Below are positions 1-8,925 of a stretch of 64,000 nt of DNA, piece by piece. Source of the DNA: Chryseobacterium rhizoplanae (GTDB lineage: Bacteria; Bacteroidota; Bacteroidia; Flavobacteriales; Weeksellaceae); contig NZ_FXTC01000013.1 in assembly GCF_900182655.1 (NCBI RefSeq), forward strand, positions 1 to 64,000, read 5' to 3'. The position numbers and the translations under genes are program-made. The notes under the pieces were generated by a model, which saw nothing but the letters and a program-made list of their open reading frames with translations, did not search any database and was not told the origin of the DNA. Numbering within the stretch: the first letter of the stretch is position 1; the number at the start of each line of letters is the position of its first letter.

Positions 1-18
1 AAGACTTAATCTAAAAGG

Positions 19-47
19 AAAGAGTCCGGTACAGTACCGAACTCTTT
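19..47. terminator. Intrinsic hairpin downstream of argS
   Basis: Arms AAAGAGT and ACTCTTT (19-25 and 41-47) are extended inwards by CGGTA/TACCG after one mismatched base pair. On the minus strand the stem is followed by a short T run, so it can end the argS transcript. It may also serve a rightward gene that lies outside the window. Confidence 0.65.
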
Positions 48-115
48 CATATAATAATATTGTTTAATTTTGTCTAAACTTTTGGGTGCAGTCTAAATTC
101 AGGAGGATTTTATTT

Positions 116-1876
116 TTACATTCTGTTTACTGTTCCTATTCCCAATAGTTCCAACGATTTTTTAATCGTTTTCGCTGTGATATCTGAAATATTCAAACGG
201 AATTGTTTTACATTTTCATCTTCCTGATTCAGAATTGGGTTATTCTGATAGAAAGAGTTATAAGCTTTAACCAGATCATAAACATAGTTTGCCACTAAAG
301 CCGGACTCAAAGTTTCCGCTGATTTGGCTACTACAGTTTTAAAGTTTGTCAGCTGCATAATCAATTCTTTTTCAGATTGATTTAATTCAATATCAGCTGT
401 TTCTGTTTGTAAACTACCAGCTTTAGACAACAATGACTGAATACGTGCATAAGTATATTGAATAAATGGCCCTGTATTCCCATTAAAATCAATACTTTCT
501 GCCGGATTGAAAAGCATTTTTTTCTTAGGATCTACTTTAAGCATAAAGTATTTCAATGCTCCCAGCCCCACTGTTTCATATGATGCTTCTTTCTCTTCTT
601 CAGAAAGGCTCTCCAGTTTTCCTAATTCCTGAGCTTTAGATTTCGCTGTTTCATACATTTCCTGCATTAAATCATCTGCATCTACTACCGTACCTTCACG
701 GGATTTCATTTTACCTTCCGGAAGTTCAACCATACCATAAGAAAGGTGGAATAACTGATCTGCCCACTCATACCCCAGTCTTTTAAGAATCTTAAATAAA
801 ACCTGGAAATGATAATCCTGCTCGTTTCCTACGGTATAAATCAGCTTTTGAATATTATTTTGCTTGAAACGTTCAACTGCTGTTCCAAGATCCTGTGTCA
901 TATATACTGATGTACCGTCTGAACGCAGCAATAATTTCTGATCAAGTCCCTCATCGGTAAGGTCACACCAAACAGAACCGTCTTCTTTCCGATACAGCAC
1001 ACCTTTATCCAGTCCTTCCTGAATAAGATCTTTTCCTAAAATATAGGTATTACTTTCGTATTGAACCTGATCAAAGTCAACACCCAGTCTTTTATATGTT
1101 TCATTAAATCCTTTGTAAACCCATGAATTCATTTCTTCCCAAAGCGCTCTTACCGTTGCATCTCCATTCTCCCAATCCAGAAGCATTTTCTGTGCTTCTT
1201 TCATCACCGGAGCATCCTTTTTAGCCTGCTCTTCTCCTACTCCCTGCTCTACAAGCTCTGCAATTTCTTTTTTATAATTTTTGTCAAATTCTACGTAATA
1301 GTTTCCAACAAACTTATCTCCTTTGGTATTCGTTGTTTCAGGAGTTTCTCCCTTCCCGAATTTTTCCCAAGCCAGCATTGATTTGCAGATATGAATTCCT
1401 CTGTCATTAATGATCTGAGTTTTAATTACATCATATCCGGCTTCTTTTAAAATCTGAGCTACTGAAAATCCTAATAAATTATTTCTGATGTGCCCTAAGT
1501 GAAGTGGTTTATTCGTATTCGGTGAAGAATATTCTACCATTACCGTAGCATTTTTCTTTTCTATAGTAGAGAAATTCTTGCTTACAGATCTGAAGTTATC
1601 TACAAACAATTGATTTTTAATCTTAACATTAAGGAAACCCTTTACGACATTAAAGCTTTCAAAAATTTCCGTCTGCTCTGTCAAAGCCTCCCCTAATTCA
1701 ACCCCGATACTTTCAGGATTTTTTTTCAACTGTTTCACCAACGGAAAAGTAACAATGGTAAAATCACCCTCAAATTCCGTTTTATTTTCCTGAACTTCCA
1801 GCTTGATGTCTTTTAACTGGTATACATTTAAAATGACTTCTGAAAGTTTTTGCTCTATGATATCTTTAATATTCAT
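116..1876 (-). CDS. argS: Arginyl-tRNA synthetase
   Basis: This cytoplasmic class I aminoacyl-tRNA synthetase charges tRNA-Arg with arginine. Its 586 residues match the usual family length. An N-terminal Add1-like domain is followed by the class I signature SPNTNKPLHLGH (HIGH-type, near residues 118-129), the KMSK-type loop as GKMKSREG, and a C-terminal anticodon-binding DALR domain with the family sequence GNTGPFIQYTYARI. The ATG at 1876 lies about 18 bases downstream of a perfect TATATTTG box, which supports this start. It is a single-gene unit: the hairpin at 19-47 follows it, and the hairpin at 1911-1934 separates it from the lipoprotein gene upstream. Nothing in it looks unusual. Confidence 0.97.
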   Translation of the reverse strand: MNIKDIIEQKLSEVILNVYQLKDIKLEVQENKTEFEGDFTIVTFPLVKQLKKNPESIGVELGEALTEQTEIFESFNVVKGFLNVKIKNQLFVDNFRSVSKNFSTIEKKNATVMVEYSSPNTNKPLHLGHIRNNLLGFSVAQILKEAGYDVIKTQIINDRGIHICKSMLAWEKFGKGETPETTNTKGDKFVGNYYVEFDKNYKKEIAELVEQGVGEEQAKKDAPVMKEAQKMLLDWENGDATVRALWEEMNSWVYKGFNETYKRLGVDFDQVQYESNTYILGKDLIQEGLDKGVLYRKEDGSVWCDLTDEGLDQKLLLRSDGTSVYMTQDLGTAVERFKQNNIQKLIYTVGNEQDYHFQVLFKILKRLGYEWADQLFHLSYGMVELPEGKMKSREGTVVDADDLMQEMYETAKSKAQELGKLESLSEEEKEASYETVGLGALKYFMLKVDPKKKMLFNPAESIDFNGNTGPFIQYTYARIQSLLSKAGSLQTETADIELNQSEKELIMQLTNFKTVVAKSAETLSPALVANYVYDLVKAYNSFYQNNPILNQEDENVKQFRLNISDITAKTIKKSLELLGIGTVNRM

Positions 1877-1893
1877 TTCAAAATTTTGAAGTA

Positions 1894-1901
1894 CAAATAT
1901 A
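1894..1901 (-). promoter_or_regulatory. argS -7 promoter box
   Basis: The minus strand reads TATATTTG, a perfect match to the Bacteroidota -7 consensus TAnnTTTG, placed just upstream of the argS ATG. Confidence 0.6.
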
Positions 1902-1910
1902 CGGAAATAA

Positions 1911-1934
1911 AAAAACCGCCCGAAGGCGGTTTTA
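1911..1934 (-). terminator. Terminator of the first susC/susD operon
   Basis: The stem AAACCGCC/GGCGGTTT has a CGAA loop and a T7 tract on the minus strand. It lies 17 bases beyond the stop of the lipoprotein gene. The same CGAA-capped core recurs at 7236-7260 after the second susC/susD operon. Confidence 0.85.
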
Positions 1935-1950
1935 TAAGTAAATGAGATAT

Positions 1951-2400
1951 TTATTCTTTTCTGAAAACTAAGACTGCCTCATCATTGCCGGGCGTAGTGT
2001 CCAAGTTTTTGCTGTTGTCATTAATTCTGAGTTCAGTAGTAGAATAGGAATCTATTTCCTTTTTCAATGTTTTGGAAACTCCAGCTTCTGTATAGGTAAG
2101 AGTTAATGTCTGATACATTTTATCAAAGGTCCATTTTCCTCCAAAGGAATCAAACAAATTACAATTTCCGGAAGAAGAAGAAACATCATATCTTTCATAA
2201 GATCCTGAAAAATCTGGATTGATAAATATAACTCCTTTCTTTTCACAATCTGTCAGGACGATATCTTTACCTTTGAACTCATATTTATATGGCTTCCAGG
2301 TTCCGTTAATACTTACATCTTCATTTACAACTACGCGGTCGTCATCACTAGAACATGATGTAATGCTCATAAAAAGAACAATTCCTATAAAAAATCTCAT
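1951..2400 (-). CDS. Lipocalin-like lipoprotein of the susC/susD operon
   Basis: This is a predicted lipoprotein of 149 residues with a short signal peptide and lipobox ITSC (Cys16), followed by SSDDDR. An acidic/serine stretch after the cysteine is typical of surface-exported Bacteroidota lipoproteins. The rest has the small beta-rich pattern of lipocalin-like family members (an INGTWKPYKYEF start and repeated short strands). It is the third gene of a leftward operon after susC and susD, 56 bases downstream of susD and directly before the terminator. It may bind the ligand handled by the SusC/SusD pair or assist the complex; the substrate cannot be told from the sequence. Confidence 0.75.
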   Translation of the reverse strand: MRFFIGIVLFMSITSCSSDDDRVVVNEDVSINGTWKPYKYEFKGKDIVLTDCEKKGVIFINPDFSGSYERYDVSSSSGNCNLFDSFGGKWTFDKMYQTLTLTYTEAGVSKTLKKEIDSYSTTELRINDNSKNLDTTPGNDEAVLVFRKE

Positions 2401-2456
2401 ATAAAAGTTTTTGTATTCTTCAAGCCATAAACTGGCCTGAAGAATTATTATTTAAA

Positions 2457-3917
2457 TTAAAATTTATCCCAAAACAGTTTTGTTGATACTTTATCACCTC
2501 CAATTTTTGAAGCTGCAGCATTTACATTTTTAGCATTAAGAAGGTATTCCTGGTCAGAATATTTCATTCTTACCGGTACTGATTCTACTACAGAACCTCC
2601 TGGATTTTGAAATACAGGGAAATCTAATCTTCTTGCAAAGTTCCATGCCTGGAATCCTTTATTAAACATTGCTACCCAAGCCTGCTCTCCTACAGATTTT
2701 TTCCAATTAGCTGCATTATAAGGATTAGCTGCAATAAATGCAGTGGCAGTAGCATCGTTAATATTATATTCAGTCATTGAAGCCTTAATTGCTGCGGAAT
2801 ATAAGTTAGCTGCCGTATCTCCAACACTAAAACCTCTTGCAGCAGCTTCAGTTCTAAGGAATTGGATTTCAGAAAAATCTAGCAAAAAGCCTTGTGCATT
2901 CTCCCCTGAGATAACATTTGTAAAGTGAGAATAGCTACTGAAAACATTCTGATCACCATATACACCTCCAACATAAGCACCAGCAACCTTTGTAAACCAT
3001 GTTGCTCTTCTTGGATCAGATGTAGTATTCATGAAGTCAACAAGAATATCAGACGGAACAAAGTCATTTCTACCAGATTGGATTACATCCTGATATACCG
3101 GGTTTGATAATAATCCCGATGGGAACGTCTGAAGACCAAAATTATCTCCTTTCTCAGTAAATAATCCTGCTGTATAAGCTGCTTCAGCATAAGATTTAGC
3201 CAACGCCGGATCACTATCAGCCAATGTTACTGCCATTCTGAACTTCAAAGAATTACCCATTTTTTTCCATTTGCTCATATCTCCTTTGTAGATCAAATCA
3301 TTGCTATATCCACTACCAGTAGTATTAATCATGGCAACAGCCGCATCAATTCTCTTAATAAGATCAAGATATATCGTTTTAGCATCATCGTAAGGGATTT
3401 CCGCACTTCCAGGATTTTCAGCGGTAGCTTTCAATGCTCCAAAATAAGGAATATCACCATAGGTATCTACTAAATTGGCCCATGCGTACACATTTACCAA
3501 TTCAATCATAGCAATATTATTGTTTTTGGTAACAGCATCTACACCTTCACTGTCAAGAAATCTTCTGGCATCTCTTAGTGCAGATAATACTCCGGGAGAG
3601 TTAATGGTTGCTGAGGCAGATGCCATCATACGATTATAATGATTCCTTGGAATTGGTCTTGTCACCATATCATAATTGGTCTCATCAGTATAAGTCGTTT
3701 CCGACCATTGCTGCGTAAAAAATCTTGTAATATTACGGTTTACATTAGCAGACAATACCTGATCAAGAAGTGCATGTTCAGCGCTTGCAAAAAGTACTCC
3801 TGAAGGCACTTCGGTAGGGTGTTTAGGATCATCATTCAGTGAAGTGATATCTCTTTCACATGATGTAAATGTTAACGTTAATGAAGCTAAACCTATAATT
3901 AAAAATAATTTTTTCAT
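2457..3917 (-). CDS. SusD/RagB-like outer-membrane lipoprotein
   Basis: This is the substrate-binding lid of a SusC/SusD uptake complex and is predicted to be surface-lipidated. The 486-residue protein has a signal peptide ending in lipobox FTSC (Cys20), and the mature N-terminus SLNDDPKHPTEVP is characteristic of the SusD-like_2 subgroup. TPR-like helical segments and the conserved C-terminal region (AWVAMFNKGFQAWNFARRLDFP) follow. It begins 3 bases after the susC stop codon, so the two are almost certainly cotranscribed. SusD-like_2 proteins are often linked to peptide or other non-glycan substrates, and no glycoside hydrolase lies nearby, so a glycan substrate should not be assumed. Confidence 0.93.
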   Translation of the reverse strand: MKKLFLIIGLASLTLTFTSCERDITSLNDDPKHPTEVPSGVLFASAEHALLDQVLSANVNRNITRFFTQQWSETTYTDETNYDMVTRPIPRNHYNRMMASASATINSPGVLSALRDARRFLDSEGVDAVTKNNNIAMIELVNVYAWANLVDTYGDIPYFGALKATAENPGSAEIPYDDAKTIYLDLIKRIDAAVAMINTTGSGYSNDLIYKGDMSKWKKMGNSLKFRMAVTLADSDPALAKSYAEAAYTAGLFTEKGDNFGLQTFPSGLLSNPVYQDVIQSGRNDFVPSDILVDFMNTTSDPRRATWFTKVAGAYVGGVYGDQNVFSSYSHFTNVISGENAQGFLLDFSEIQFLRTEAAARGFSVGDTAANLYSAAIKASMTEYNINDATATAFIAANPYNAANWKKSVGEQAWVAMFNKGFQAWNFARRLDFPVFQNPGGSVVESVPVRMKYSDQEYLLNAKNVNAAASKIGGDKVSTKLFWDKF

Positions 3918-3920
3918 TTT

Positions 3921-6878
3921 CTAGAATTTTAAAGTTATATCAATTCCAATATCACGGGTAGTAGGTAATACCCCAATAGAATTACCTTTAGATGCTAATC
4001 CATTTCCTGTACCCGCTTCCGGGTCTGCATACGGTAAGTTTTTGTGGATAATCCAAAGGTTTCTCCCTACAATTGAAATTTTTGCGTCACGGATAGAAGT
4101 ATTGGCAAGGACTGATTTAGGAAGACTATATCCTATACTTGCTTCTCTCAGTTTTACGTAAGATGCATCATAAACAAATCTTTTATTCGGCATTCTTCTA
4201 TATCCGTCAACGTTACCAAAAGATCCAGGATTAATTGCAGGTGTTGTATTTACGTTTCCATTTGGATTAACCCCAGGATGCACAAAACCTCCTTCTCTGT
4301 AGTCAGCAGTTTCTGCGTAAAGACCAGTTGCCAATCCGTAATACATATCGGTAGAGAATACATCTCCTCCTTTTTTAACATCAATAAGGAAACTTACTGT
4401 GAAATCTTTGTAACGGAAACTGTTTCTGATACCCCCTACCCAATCTGGCGTGATATTTCCAATAACCTGATTATTATTTCTTAAATAACGACCGGTAGCA
4501 GGATCTATTACTTTATCACCATTAGCATTGTATACATAATCCGAGCCTACTAAAGCTCCAAAAGATTCTCCCACACGAGCATTAAGAGATACTCCTCCCT
4601 GGTAACTTGCCATCAAATAGTTTTGAGAATCGCCATTTAATGCAATAACTTTATTTTCGTTTTTAGACCAGTTCACATTAACATCCCATGTAAAATTATC
4701 TGTTTTAAATGGTGTACCGTTTAGCTGTACCTCAACCCCTTTATTGTCAATCTGCCCTGCATTTACAAGGAATGTTCTATATCCTGTTGCGGAAGAAACC
4801 GGCAAGTTGATAATCTGATCAAATGTTCTTGTTTTATAGATTGCAACATCAAAACCTAATCTGTTTTTGAAAAACTGTGCCTCCATACCAAATTCAGTTT
4901 CCTTAGATCTCTGAGGTTTAAGGTTTGGATTCGCAAGGAAATAAGGCTGATCAAATAGACCCTCACCTCTAGCTTTGAAAGTATTGACCAATCTGTAATT
5001 ATTGGTAGAAGAACCTACTTCAGCGTAGTTTGCTCTCAACTTCCAGAAACTTAACCATGGTTGTTTTACAAATTCGGATAGAATAACAGCACCTGTAACA
5101 GAAGGATATCCATAGCTGTTATTTCCTTTCGGTAAGTTAGAAGATTGGTCTACACGATAAGTACCATCTACAAATAAGAAGTTTTTATATCCAAATGATG
5201 CTGTTGCATATAAACTGGAAGTAACCCATTTTGCATAATTCTCATCAGGTGGAAGGATGGTTCTTATGGAGTTTGATATCGCGAACAGTCCAGGTTTAGA
5301 TAAACCTCCTTCTGTACTCATAAAAATATTATCCACAAGGTTTCTTCTAACGTTCCCCCCCGCAATACCACTAACACTCAGGTCTGAAGTAATATCAAAC
5401 TTGTAATTAGCAAATAAATCAAAGTTGATCTCAGTATTTTTCACATTGGTTCTTGCATATCCCGAACTTACATTAAGCCCGGATGCACCAAATGCCTGAG
5501 GAAGAGAGCCATTCATTAATCTTTCTTCTACCACCATTTGTAAATCATCGTAAGATAATTTCCCTGTAATTCCAAAATTCTTGGAAACATCATATTTCAA
5601 CTGAGCATAACTGAATATTCTGGTTCTGTCATCAGACTGATAATTCTGATATCTCTGGAAATATGGATTATTCCAATACTGAGGAGTTCCATCTGCAGCT
5701 GTAGACCTATTCCAGGAAAAGTTACTATTCCCGTTGTTAGCATAAGCATCTCTTAATGCCAATACGTCTACGTTTGTCTGCCACCACTGTCTGAAACCAG
5801 TAACAACGTTGTCAGAATATCCTGTTTCGTTACGCCCTTTTGTATCTTGTAAAGTTAAAGTGGTAAAGACAGAAGCATGTAGCTTGTCTGTGAAATCATG
5901 ATTAAATTTCGCTGATATTGTATTTTTTCTCAGCTCTGAATTAGGCATTAGACCATTGGAAAGCATATTAGAATATGATAAGGAAAGGTTTGAAGTTTTA
6001 TTTCCTTTTTCAATGGTAATTGTATTAATATAAGTGACTGGTGTTTCAAAGAATTTAATAGGTCCGTTTTTCGCGGCAACCCAAGGTGTGGCTTTTCCAT
6101 AGTTTGGAGAAGAAGGATCAAATGAATCCCATTGGTAAACCAATTGATTAGGATTAAATGCAGGCCCATAAGATGCATCATCTACAAAGTTAGCATAATT
6201 GTAACCTCCAGGACCCGGGTCTTCATTCCATGCCTGGCCACCATATCCTGCACCATACTTTTTCTGATACGTAGGGAATGTAGATTTATCAATAAATCCT
6301 GCCGTGATTCCCGAGTTTAAAGTAACCCCCCAGCTTCCGTCGTTGTTTCCTCTTCCGCTTTTCGTTACAATCAGGATTACCCCATCGCTCCCTCTTTCAC
6401 CGTACAAAGCAGATGCAGCAGCTCCTTTCAATACGTTTACAGATTCAATATCTTCCTGATTGATATCTGATAGGAAGTTACCATAATCGAATGTAGATCC
6501 GGTTACCGTGTTATTGTTAACCGGTGAACCATCAATTACAATAAGTGGAGAACCTCCTGACAAAGATTTATATCCTCTGATTAAAAGGTTTGCAGATCCG
6601 CCAAAGTTGTTATTTGTATTTACCTGTAGTCCGGCCACCTTTCCTGAAAGAAGAGATGCTACGTTACCTGTATTGGTAGTTCCACCGGTTAATTCTGCAG
6701 CTTTTACTTCTTCAGAAGCATAACCAAGAGATTTTTTTTCTCTTTTAATCCCGAGTGCGGTTACAACCACCCCCTCAATTTCTTTTGTTTTAATAGTATC
6801 ATTCTTTTGCTGGGCGTTCGCAACAGCTATGGAAGAAGACAGTACTAAAACAAGAAGACTTGCTGTTAGTTTCTTCAT
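3921..6878 (-). CDS. SusC/RagA-like TonB-dependent receptor
   Basis: This is a TonB-dependent outer-membrane transporter of 985 residues that works with the adjacent SusD. A signal peptide (about residues 1-22) is followed by a TonB-box-like segment with the SusC N-terminal phrase KTKEIEGVVVTALGIKR, a plug domain (DGSPVNN and VNVLKGAAASALYGERGSDGVI, roughly residues 90-170) and a long beta-barrel ending in aromatic-rich strands. The N-terminal carboxypeptidase-like domain found in many SusC proteins is absent. The first 50 residues closely resemble those of the second SusC in this window, which suggests the operons are related by duplication. Confidence 0.95.
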   Translation of the reverse strand: MKKLTASLLVLVLSSSIAVANAQQKNDTIKTKEIEGVVVTALGIKREKKSLGYASEEVKAAELTGGTTNTGNVASLLSGKVAGLQVNTNNNFGGSANLLIRGYKSLSGGSPLIVIDGSPVNNNTVTGSTFDYGNFLSDINQEDIESVNVLKGAAASALYGERGSDGVILIVTKSGRGNNDGSWGVTLNSGITAGFIDKSTFPTYQKKYGAGYGGQAWNEDPGPGGYNYANFVDDASYGPAFNPNQLVYQWDSFDPSSPNYGKATPWVAAKNGPIKFFETPVTYINTITIEKGNKTSNLSLSYSNMLSNGLMPNSELRKNTISAKFNHDFTDKLHASVFTTLTLQDTKGRNETGYSDNVVTGFRQWWQTNVDVLALRDAYANNGNSNFSWNRSTAADGTPQYWNNPYFQRYQNYQSDDRTRIFSYAQLKYDVSKNFGITGKLSYDDLQMVVEERLMNGSLPQAFGASGLNVSSGYARTNVKNTEINFDLFANYKFDITSDLSVSGIAGGNVRRNLVDNIFMSTEGGLSKPGLFAISNSIRTILPPDENYAKWVTSSLYATASFGYKNFLFVDGTYRVDQSSNLPKGNNSYGYPSVTGAVILSEFVKQPWLSFWKLRANYAEVGSSTNNYRLVNTFKARGEGLFDQPYFLANPNLKPQRSKETEFGMEAQFFKNRLGFDVAIYKTRTFDQIINLPVSSATGYRTFLVNAGQIDNKGVEVQLNGTPFKTDNFTWDVNVNWSKNENKVIALNGDSQNYLMASYQGGVSLNARVGESFGALVGSDYVYNANGDKVIDPATGRYLRNNNQVIGNITPDWVGGIRNSFRYKDFTVSFLIDVKKGGDVFSTDMYYGLATGLYAETADYREGGFVHPGVNPNGNVNTTPAINPGSFGNVDGYRRMPNKRFVYDASYVKLREASIGYSLPKSVLANTSIRDAKISIVGRNLWIIHKNLPYADPEAGTGNGLASKGNSIGVLPTTRDIGIDITLKF

Positions 6879-7235
6879 ATCAAATTAATTTTTGTGACTT
6901 TACAAATTTGTAAAACTTTATTAATACCACAAAGCAAAATTTAAAAAAATTACATTTCTTTTAATTTTTTTGAATTAAAACAACAAAATAAGTATTAAAA
7001 TAAGTTAAAAAATAGATATTTAACAAAAACAAATTAGTTTATTGTTAATTTTATTTAAGAAATAATAACAATCATATAAATTGATAATATCTATATTAAA
7101 TCTTCACATAAAAGAGATTAAACAATTTGAATGTCAATAACTTGAAATCCAGCAAGAGATAAAAAACTTCTATAATCAGCACATATACTATGCTATACAT
7201 ATTTTAAAATTTAAAGAAACATTAGATCTTAAAAT
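6879..7235. other. AT-rich intergenic spacer between the two susC/susD operons
   Basis: Besides the promoter at 6901-6934 I see no gene, RNA or repeat here. The spacer is very AT-rich with A and T runs, and all frames are broken by stops. Confidence 0.6.
6901..6934 (-). promoter_or_regulatory. Promoter of the first susC operon
   Basis: The minus strand carries CAAATTTG, one mismatch from TAnnTTTG, and a TTTG element centred 27 bases upstream, which fits the -7/-33 spacing of Bacteroidota promoters. A 19-base block on the plus strand (6901-6919) is identical to 11958-11976 upstream of the second susC, and the upstream ACAAAG lies at the same distance in both. Confidence 0.7.
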
Positions 7236-7260
7236 AAAAAAAACCGCCCGAAGGCGGTAA
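7236..7260 (-). terminator. Terminator of the second susC/susD operon
   Basis: The stem ACCGCC/GGCGGT has a CGAA loop and is followed on the minus strand by a T7 run and a further AT-rich stretch. It is the same hairpin core as at 1911-1934. Confidence 0.85.
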
Positions 7261-7286
7261 AATATATTAAAATTGTATTGTAAGAA

Positions 7287-8900
7287 TTAGTTCTGATTCC
7301 AGAATGGAGTCGTTTGATTCTTAGTAAAGCACTGCGCATTTGAAATCTGAGGAACGTTCGCAGAGTTAGCTACATATTCCGATGACGGATACATCAATCT
7401 GTAAGGTTTATTAGGCTTCGCTGAAGTTGTTGCCATAGGCGTAACCGGGAAACCAGTTCTGTTATAATCAATAAAAGATTCTGTAGGGTTAATTCCTGCA
7501 GTCGCTAACCACTTCTGAGTCATGATCGCTTCAATCTTATTATCATTAGTACCAGTCCATCCTAAACCTACTTTAGTTTGAATTGCAGCAATGTAAGTAG
7601 TAGAAGTACCAGCTGTTGCATATAAGTAATCAAAAGATGCCTTGATACCATTTTCGAACTTGGTTTGACCATTAGAGAAAATAGCTGGATATCTTACAGC
7701 AGCTTCAGCTTGAAGGAAATCACTCTCTGAACGAGTCATTAAAACACCTGGTTTAGCAGATCCCACAGATGTTAGCTGGGCATTACTTGTAGGGCTTCCT
7801 GCACCAAATATCAAACCATTCCCAAATCTTGAAACAGTAGTAAGATCCGTTGGAGCTCCTGGCTGACCTGGTGTAGCACCTTGTCTAACTCCTTTAACAA
7901 CGGGAAGACCATTGTAAGAAATTAATGAGAACATTCTTCCTCTTCTTGCATCAATGATTCCATTAAATTTCTGATAAACATTATCAGTCATATTATAAGG
8001 GTTACCGTTAAGACAAGTTGCAATGTGCTCAGAAGCTGTAAATAATGTATTGTTTTGCAACTGAGAATTAGAACTATTTCTTACATAATATCCAAAAAAT
8101 GGATTTTGCTGATCATCATTAGCAGCACTATAACCAGGGTTAACTAAAACATCACTTTCTACGAAGTCTGCTCCTGATAAAGTTTGAAGCTGCTGATCTC
8201 TAAAAGTAGCCATAGAACCTGTTACTTTAGACATTCTAACCAACATTCTTAATTTCACAGTATTAGCAAGACGCTTCCAGTTATCCATATCCCCTTGGAA
8301 AACAATATCAGTAGGGCCTAATTCAAGAGCTGCAGCATTTGCATTATCAATAATCGTAATTGCATCGTTGATACCAAGAATTAATGATCTATAGATTTCC
8401 TCATCATTGTCATATTTTGGAGTGGAATTTGCCTGCCCCATAAATGCTTGGCTATAAGGAGCATCACCATATAAATCTACAACTGTCTGCATATAGAATG
8501 CCTTCATTACTTTTGCAGCTGCTAAGTAATTATCATATTTATGTGTTGAATTGTCAAATTTTTCAATCGCTACAAAGTTACTCACGTTTCTATATAAACC
8601 ATCCCAGATTTGTGGATAAAAAGAACTATCTACATTCAGAGTATATTCATTACCAAATGGAGATCCAAAAGAATAAGAGTTACCAGCATAAGAGTTCATC
8701 ATAAGCCCACCAAATCTATTCATCCATGTAGCTTGAGTTCTATAAGTCTGAGCAACAGCACCAGGGAACAATAAGGTTGGAGTAATAGCTTCTGCATGGA
8801 TGTTATTTGGATTTTCATTAATATCCAGATAATGATCACATGAAGTCAACGTCATAGAGGCAACAATTAAACCTAGTATTGTATATTTAAATTTTTTCAT
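7287..8900 (-). CDS. SusD/RagB-like outer-membrane lipoprotein
   Basis: This 537-residue SusD family lipoprotein is the partner of the SusC encoded upstream. I place the start at the ATG at 8900 rather than the in-frame TTG at 8906, because the signal peptide begins MKKFKYTILG. The lipobox is LTSC with Cys21. The mature N-terminus (HYLDINENPNN) is typical of SusD-like_2 proteins, and a helical TPR core follows. The gene lies 25 bases after susC and ends at the shared-type terminator. Unlike the first operon, no lipoprotein gene follows it. Confidence 0.93.
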   Translation of the reverse strand: MKKFKYTILGLIVASMTLTSCDHYLDINENPNNIHAEAITPTLLFPGAVAQTYRTQATWMNRFGGLMMNSYAGNSYSFGSPFGNEYTLNVDSSFYPQIWDGLYRNVSNFVAIEKFDNSTHKYDNYLAAAKVMKAFYMQTVVDLYGDAPYSQAFMGQANSTPKYDNDEEIYRSLILGINDAITIIDNANAAALELGPTDIVFQGDMDNWKRLANTVKLRMLVRMSKVTGSMATFRDQQLQTLSGADFVESDVLVNPGYSAANDDQQNPFFGYYVRNSSNSQLQNNTLFTASEHIATCLNGNPYNMTDNVYQKFNGIIDARRGRMFSLISYNGLPVVKGVRQGATPGQPGAPTDLTTVSRFGNGLIFGAGSPTSNAQLTSVGSAKPGVLMTRSESDFLQAEAAVRYPAIFSNGQTKFENGIKASFDYLYATAGTSTTYIAAIQTKVGLGWTGTNDNKIEAIMTQKWLATAGINPTESFIDYNRTGFPVTPMATTSAKPNKPYRLMYPSSEYVANSANVPQISNAQCFTKNQTTPFWNQN

Positions 8901-8925
8901 TTTCAAGTAATAATTAATTAAAAGT